DNA from: Eukaryota sp. TZLM1-RC
Taxonomy: Eukaryota > Metamonada: BaSk clade
Assembly (NCBI GenBank): GCA_040285825.1
Contig: JAUPSS010000004.1
Span: 4,471,658-4,535,657 of the forward strand
DNA length: 64,000 nucleotides
Direction: 5' to 3'
The position numbers and the translations under genes are program-made. The notes beneath the pieces are model-generated. The model had not been told where the DNA came from and searched no databases. It saw nothing but the letters and a program-made list of their open reading frames with translations. Positions 61,449-64,000 of this stretch are shown one piece after another. Numbering within the stretch: position 1 is the stretch's first letter; each line of letters begins with the position of its first letter.

Positions 61449-64000
61449 ATGCCACCTACACATCCTTGCATAGCCAATGATGGAATTCCTGAACAAGAAA
61501 CAGTTACTGTCATGTCTGCAAAGCAAATCAAACAATTCGTACGTCCCCGATTTGAAGCAAACCCTGAAGAATTCTATCCCACCACCACCATGACAGATCA
61601 TGGCTTCTCACGTGCTCAATGTGGTTCTTGTAAGCACTATTATTGGAAACATTCCGATAAAATGACCTGTTGTGGAGACAGTAATTGTGTCGGCGAATAT
61701 CAGTTCATCGGGACTGGTGTAGGAAAGGGTGCTAACGGGACCAAGATAACCTATCAAGAAGCTTGGGCAGGCTATGAGAGAATCTTCACCACCAATCCTG
61801 TTCCCTGCACTGCCATCGATCGCTTCCCAGTCGTCGCCAGGTGGAGATCTGATATTGACTTTGTTGCTGCTGGAATCTTTTGCTTCCAACCTTACTGTGT
61901 CACTGGTGAACTCGAACCCCCTGCCAACCCACTTATATGTCCTCAATTCTGTCTTCGTTTCAATGACCTTGACTCTATTGGTCTCTCTGGTCGCCATCAT
62001 TCAGGATTTGTCATGATTGGTAACCAAGTCTTCAACTACCCTGATAACTTTGTCTATTTCAAGGAAGAAGTGGTGGCCTATCATTTAAGATGGCTTACTG
62101 AGGAGCTGGGTATTGACCTTGATGACGTGACGTTGATTGAAGATGTTTGGTCTGGTGGAGGTAATCTGGGACCCTGCATTGAGATTTTCGTCAAGGGACT
62201 AGAAGTTGGTAACTTGGTTTTTATGGAGTATAGATACGGTCAGGATGGTTCCCTTCATAAGTTAGATGTTCAAGTTGTTGATGTTGGTATTGGGCTTGAA
62301 CGAATTCCCTGGCTTATTAATGGTTCTCTCACCTCCTACCTCGATGTTTACCCCTCTACGTTGAATCTACTATCCTCCATGGTCAAGGTTGACCCTATTA
62401 ACGAATCCTGGAAGAAATACGCTCCATATTCTTGTTTGCTCAACATTGATGAGTGTGAGGATGTTGATAAAGCTTATGAATCAGTAGCACAGAGAATGGG
62501 ATTGGAGAAGGAAGAATTGATAAAGGAAATCATGCCTGTCAGAGATCTTTATATTGTTTGTGATCACACGAGAACGGTTTTAATGGCCATTCAGGATGGT
62601 TGTCTTCCTTCTAGTGTTGGCGGTGGTTATAACTTGCGTAATCTTCTAAGAAGGGTATTTTCCACTTTGCGAAAAAGGAATTGGTGGGATTTAGTTGGTT
62701 TGGAGGGCTTGTTTAAGTTATTCGATTCACATAGAGACGAATTAGCAGGTATTTACGGACCTTTTGGTCAATATTCTTCATTTAATTCTATTATTGAAAT
62801 TGAATATGAAAGATGGAGAGCGTCTGACGATGAAGCAAAGAAGAAGCTATCTGCAGTATTGAAGAAAACACCACAGTTAACATTGAATCATTGGATTCAA
62901 CTAGTAACTTCGCAAGGGCTTTCTCCTGACAAAATTGCAGAAATCTCTAAACAAGAAGTTCCTTCCAATCTCTATTATGAAATTGCTGAAAGACAAGATA
63001 AAGTAGCTAAAAAGGAACTTCAACAACTCTATGAAACTGCTTCTTTTCCAGCAACTGATGAATTGTTTTATGAACTGGAAAGCCAAGACGAATGGGAAGC
63101 AAAGGTCGTTGGAATTCTTGAGAATGCCGACCCTCATCATACAGGAAAGCGAAACGTGATACTTCTCAATCAAACCTGTATTTACCCTACTTCTGGGGGT
63201 CAAGATCACGATACTGGAAGACTTTTATTTGATAATGGAGTTGAATTGTTTGTTCAAGATGCTATCAGGGTTGGAAAAGTGGTTTTGCACGTAACAAGCG
63301 AAGAAATTCCTGACAGTATCACGGTTGGGGCAACTGTGAATGGGGTTCTTGACCGTCATCGACGTAATCAACTACGTCAGCACCACACCGCAACTCACAT
63401 CATTCATGCTGCTTGTGTTGAGACCTTGGGTCCTCATGTTTGGCAGAATGGAGCCAAAAAGACTGAGGAAATTGCTCATTTGGATATTACTCATTACAGA
63501 TCACTTACTAGAAGGGAAGAATTAAATATTGAAATTAGGGCTAATGAGATTGTTAATTCCTGTATTCCAATTAATATAAGTAACCGGTCAAAGAAAGAAG
63601 CTGAAGCTCAGCACGGCTTCTCTTTATACCAAGGTGGTGTAGTCCCAGGAAACACCCTCAGAGTGGTTGACATTAATGGAGTTGACCAAGAAGCTTGTTG
63701 TGGAACTCACTGTCAGAATACAGGTGAGGTTGGTACTATTAGGTTGACACGATCTAATAGAATTTCTGATGGAGTGGTTCGTTTATATTTCGTTTCGGGA
63801 GCAAAAGGTAGGGAATACACTGCTAACCAAGCTCAACGTGAATACGAACTGTGTCAGACAGTTGCAATGCAACCTGAAGATCTAAAGAGCTCAGTTGCCA
63901 AATATTTCGAAGGTTACAAGCGTTTTGACAAGTTTGCAGACTCTTTTGTTCGTTTAGTATTGAATCATTTGACAGTACCCTCTGTTGATCAAGGTAATGT
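61449..64000 (+). CDS. alaS: Alanyl-tRNA synthetase, archaeal-type architecture (3' end outside window)
   Basis: 850 residues are present with no stop or intron; the gene runs off the window. It attaches alanine to tRNA-Ala. The N-terminus has a zinc-type Cys cluster before the catalytic core (QCGSCKHYYWKHSDKMTCCG), a feature of archaeal AlaRS that most bacterial and eukaryotic forms lack. Core pieces: RFNDLDSIGLSGRHHSGFVM and VDVGIGLERIPWL (class II motif 3 area). The editing domain has RQHHTATHIIHAA (H-x3-H) and CCGTHC (C-x3-H), its zinc and catalytic ligands; both are intact. The LYQGGVVPGNTLRVV stretch is also archaeal-like. ATG 61449 is the first in frame before the homology. Confidence 0.92.
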   Translation, partial: MPPTHPCIANDGIPEQETVTVMSAKQIKQFVRPRFEANPEEFYPTTTMTDHGFSRAQCGSCKHYYWKHSDKMTCCGDSNCVGEYQFIGTGVGKGANGTKITYQEAWAGYERIFTTNPVPCTAIDRFPVVARWRSDIDFVAAGIFCFQPYCVTGELEPPANPLICPQFCLRFNDLDSIGLSGRHHSGFVMIGNQVFNYPDNFVYFKEEVVAYHLRWLTEELGIDLDDVTLIEDVWSGGGNLGPCIEIFVKGLEVGNLVFMEYRYGQDGSLHKLDVQVVDVGIGLERIPWLINGSLTSYLDVYPSTLNLLSSMVKVDPINESWKKYAPYSCLLNIDECEDVDKAYESVAQRMGLEKEELIKEIMPVRDLYIVCDHTRTVLMAIQDGCLPSSVGGGYNLRNLLRRVFSTLRKRNWWDLVGLEGLFKLFDSHRDELAGIYGPFGQYSSFNSIIEIEYERWRASDDEAKKKLSAVLKKTPQLTLNHWIQLVTSQGLSPDKIAEISKQEVPSNLYYEIAERQDKVAKKELQQLYETASFPATDELFYELESQDEWEAKVVGILENADPHHTGKRNVILLNQTCIYPTSGGQDHDTGRLLFDNGVELFVQDAIRVGKVVLHVTSEEIPDSITVGATVNGVLDRHRRNQLRQHHTATHIIHAACVETLGPHVWQNGAKKTEEIAHLDITHYRSLTRREELNIEIRANEIVNSCIPINISNRSKKEAEAQHGFSLYQGGVVPGNTLRVVDINGVDQEACCGTHCQNTGEVGTIRLTRSNRISDGVVRLYFVSGAKGREYTANQAQREYELCQTVAMQPEDLKSSVAKYFEGYKRFDKFADSFVRLVLNHLTVPSVDQGN

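Overview
This window is nuclear DNA of a eukaryote, most likely a protist. The support is GT-AG spliceosomal introns of only about 16-34 nt (one in the gene at 882-1573, two in the gene at 26170-27470), eukaryote-specific genes (SERBP1/Stm1-like, IFRD-like, SBDS, PP2A-class phosphatase, ALG12 mannosyltransferase) and several eukaryotic transposon classes. The DNA is AT-rich, the standard code fits (TAA, TAG and TGA all end genes), and the host genes are mostly intronless. An alanyl-tRNA synthetase of archaeal architecture and a PP-loop thiouridylase-like enzyme of a type I associate with anaerobic prokaryotes hint at an anaerobic or microaerophilic lineage. I cannot name the species.

Layout. 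0.9-4.2 kb: two housekeeping genes. 5.4-7.7 kb: three tandem copies of a 729-785 bp unit ending just upstream of a 1265-aa secreted or membrane-anchored protein (7.7-11.5 kb). Its much larger paralogue, 2802 aa with nine in-register 260-aa repeats, lies inverted at 16.5-24.9 kb. The two face each other tail to tail across a dead REL-type (R2-like) non-LTR retrotransposon (12.2-15.1 kb). 26.2-29.7 kb: compact housekeeping block (PP-loop enzyme, phosphatase, SBDS). 30-39.4 kb: transposon graveyard (REL fragment, decayed Ty3/gypsy-like element with LTRs, IS630/Tc1-type DDE fragment, REL 3' end). 39.7-42.2 kb: omega-amidase-like gene and a polytopic membrane protein. 42.5-49.6 kb: a nearly complete chromodomain-bearing Ty3/gypsy element, followed by an inverted gag/LTR fragment whose two outer flanks are the two halves of one REL element in opposite orientations. 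51.4-51.9 kb: a 533-bp Mutator-like element with 35-bp terminal inverted repeats. 52-56.4 kb: coiled-coil tail-anchored protein, helical protein of unknown function, ALG12. 57.4-61.3 kb: RCC1-repeat fragment, a broken Fanzor (eukaryotic TnpB-like, RNA-guided nuclease family) gene, another REL fragment. 61.4-64.0 kb: alanyl-tRNA synthetase, cut by the window end.

How it fits together. The intact host genes are unrelated housekeeping functions: ribosome maturation and binding, tRNA charging and probable tRNA thiolation, phosphatase signalling, N-glycan assembly. The two large surface proteins form a fast-evolving family with repeat expansion and shared 3' ends. The accessory DNA combines five mobile-element classes (LTR, REL non-LTR, MULE, IS630-like, Fanzor), nearly all inactivated. 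The most notable items are the Fanzor relic, the 780-bp repeat array with its inverted partner, and the LTR-mediated rearrangement at 49.5-51.3 kb.
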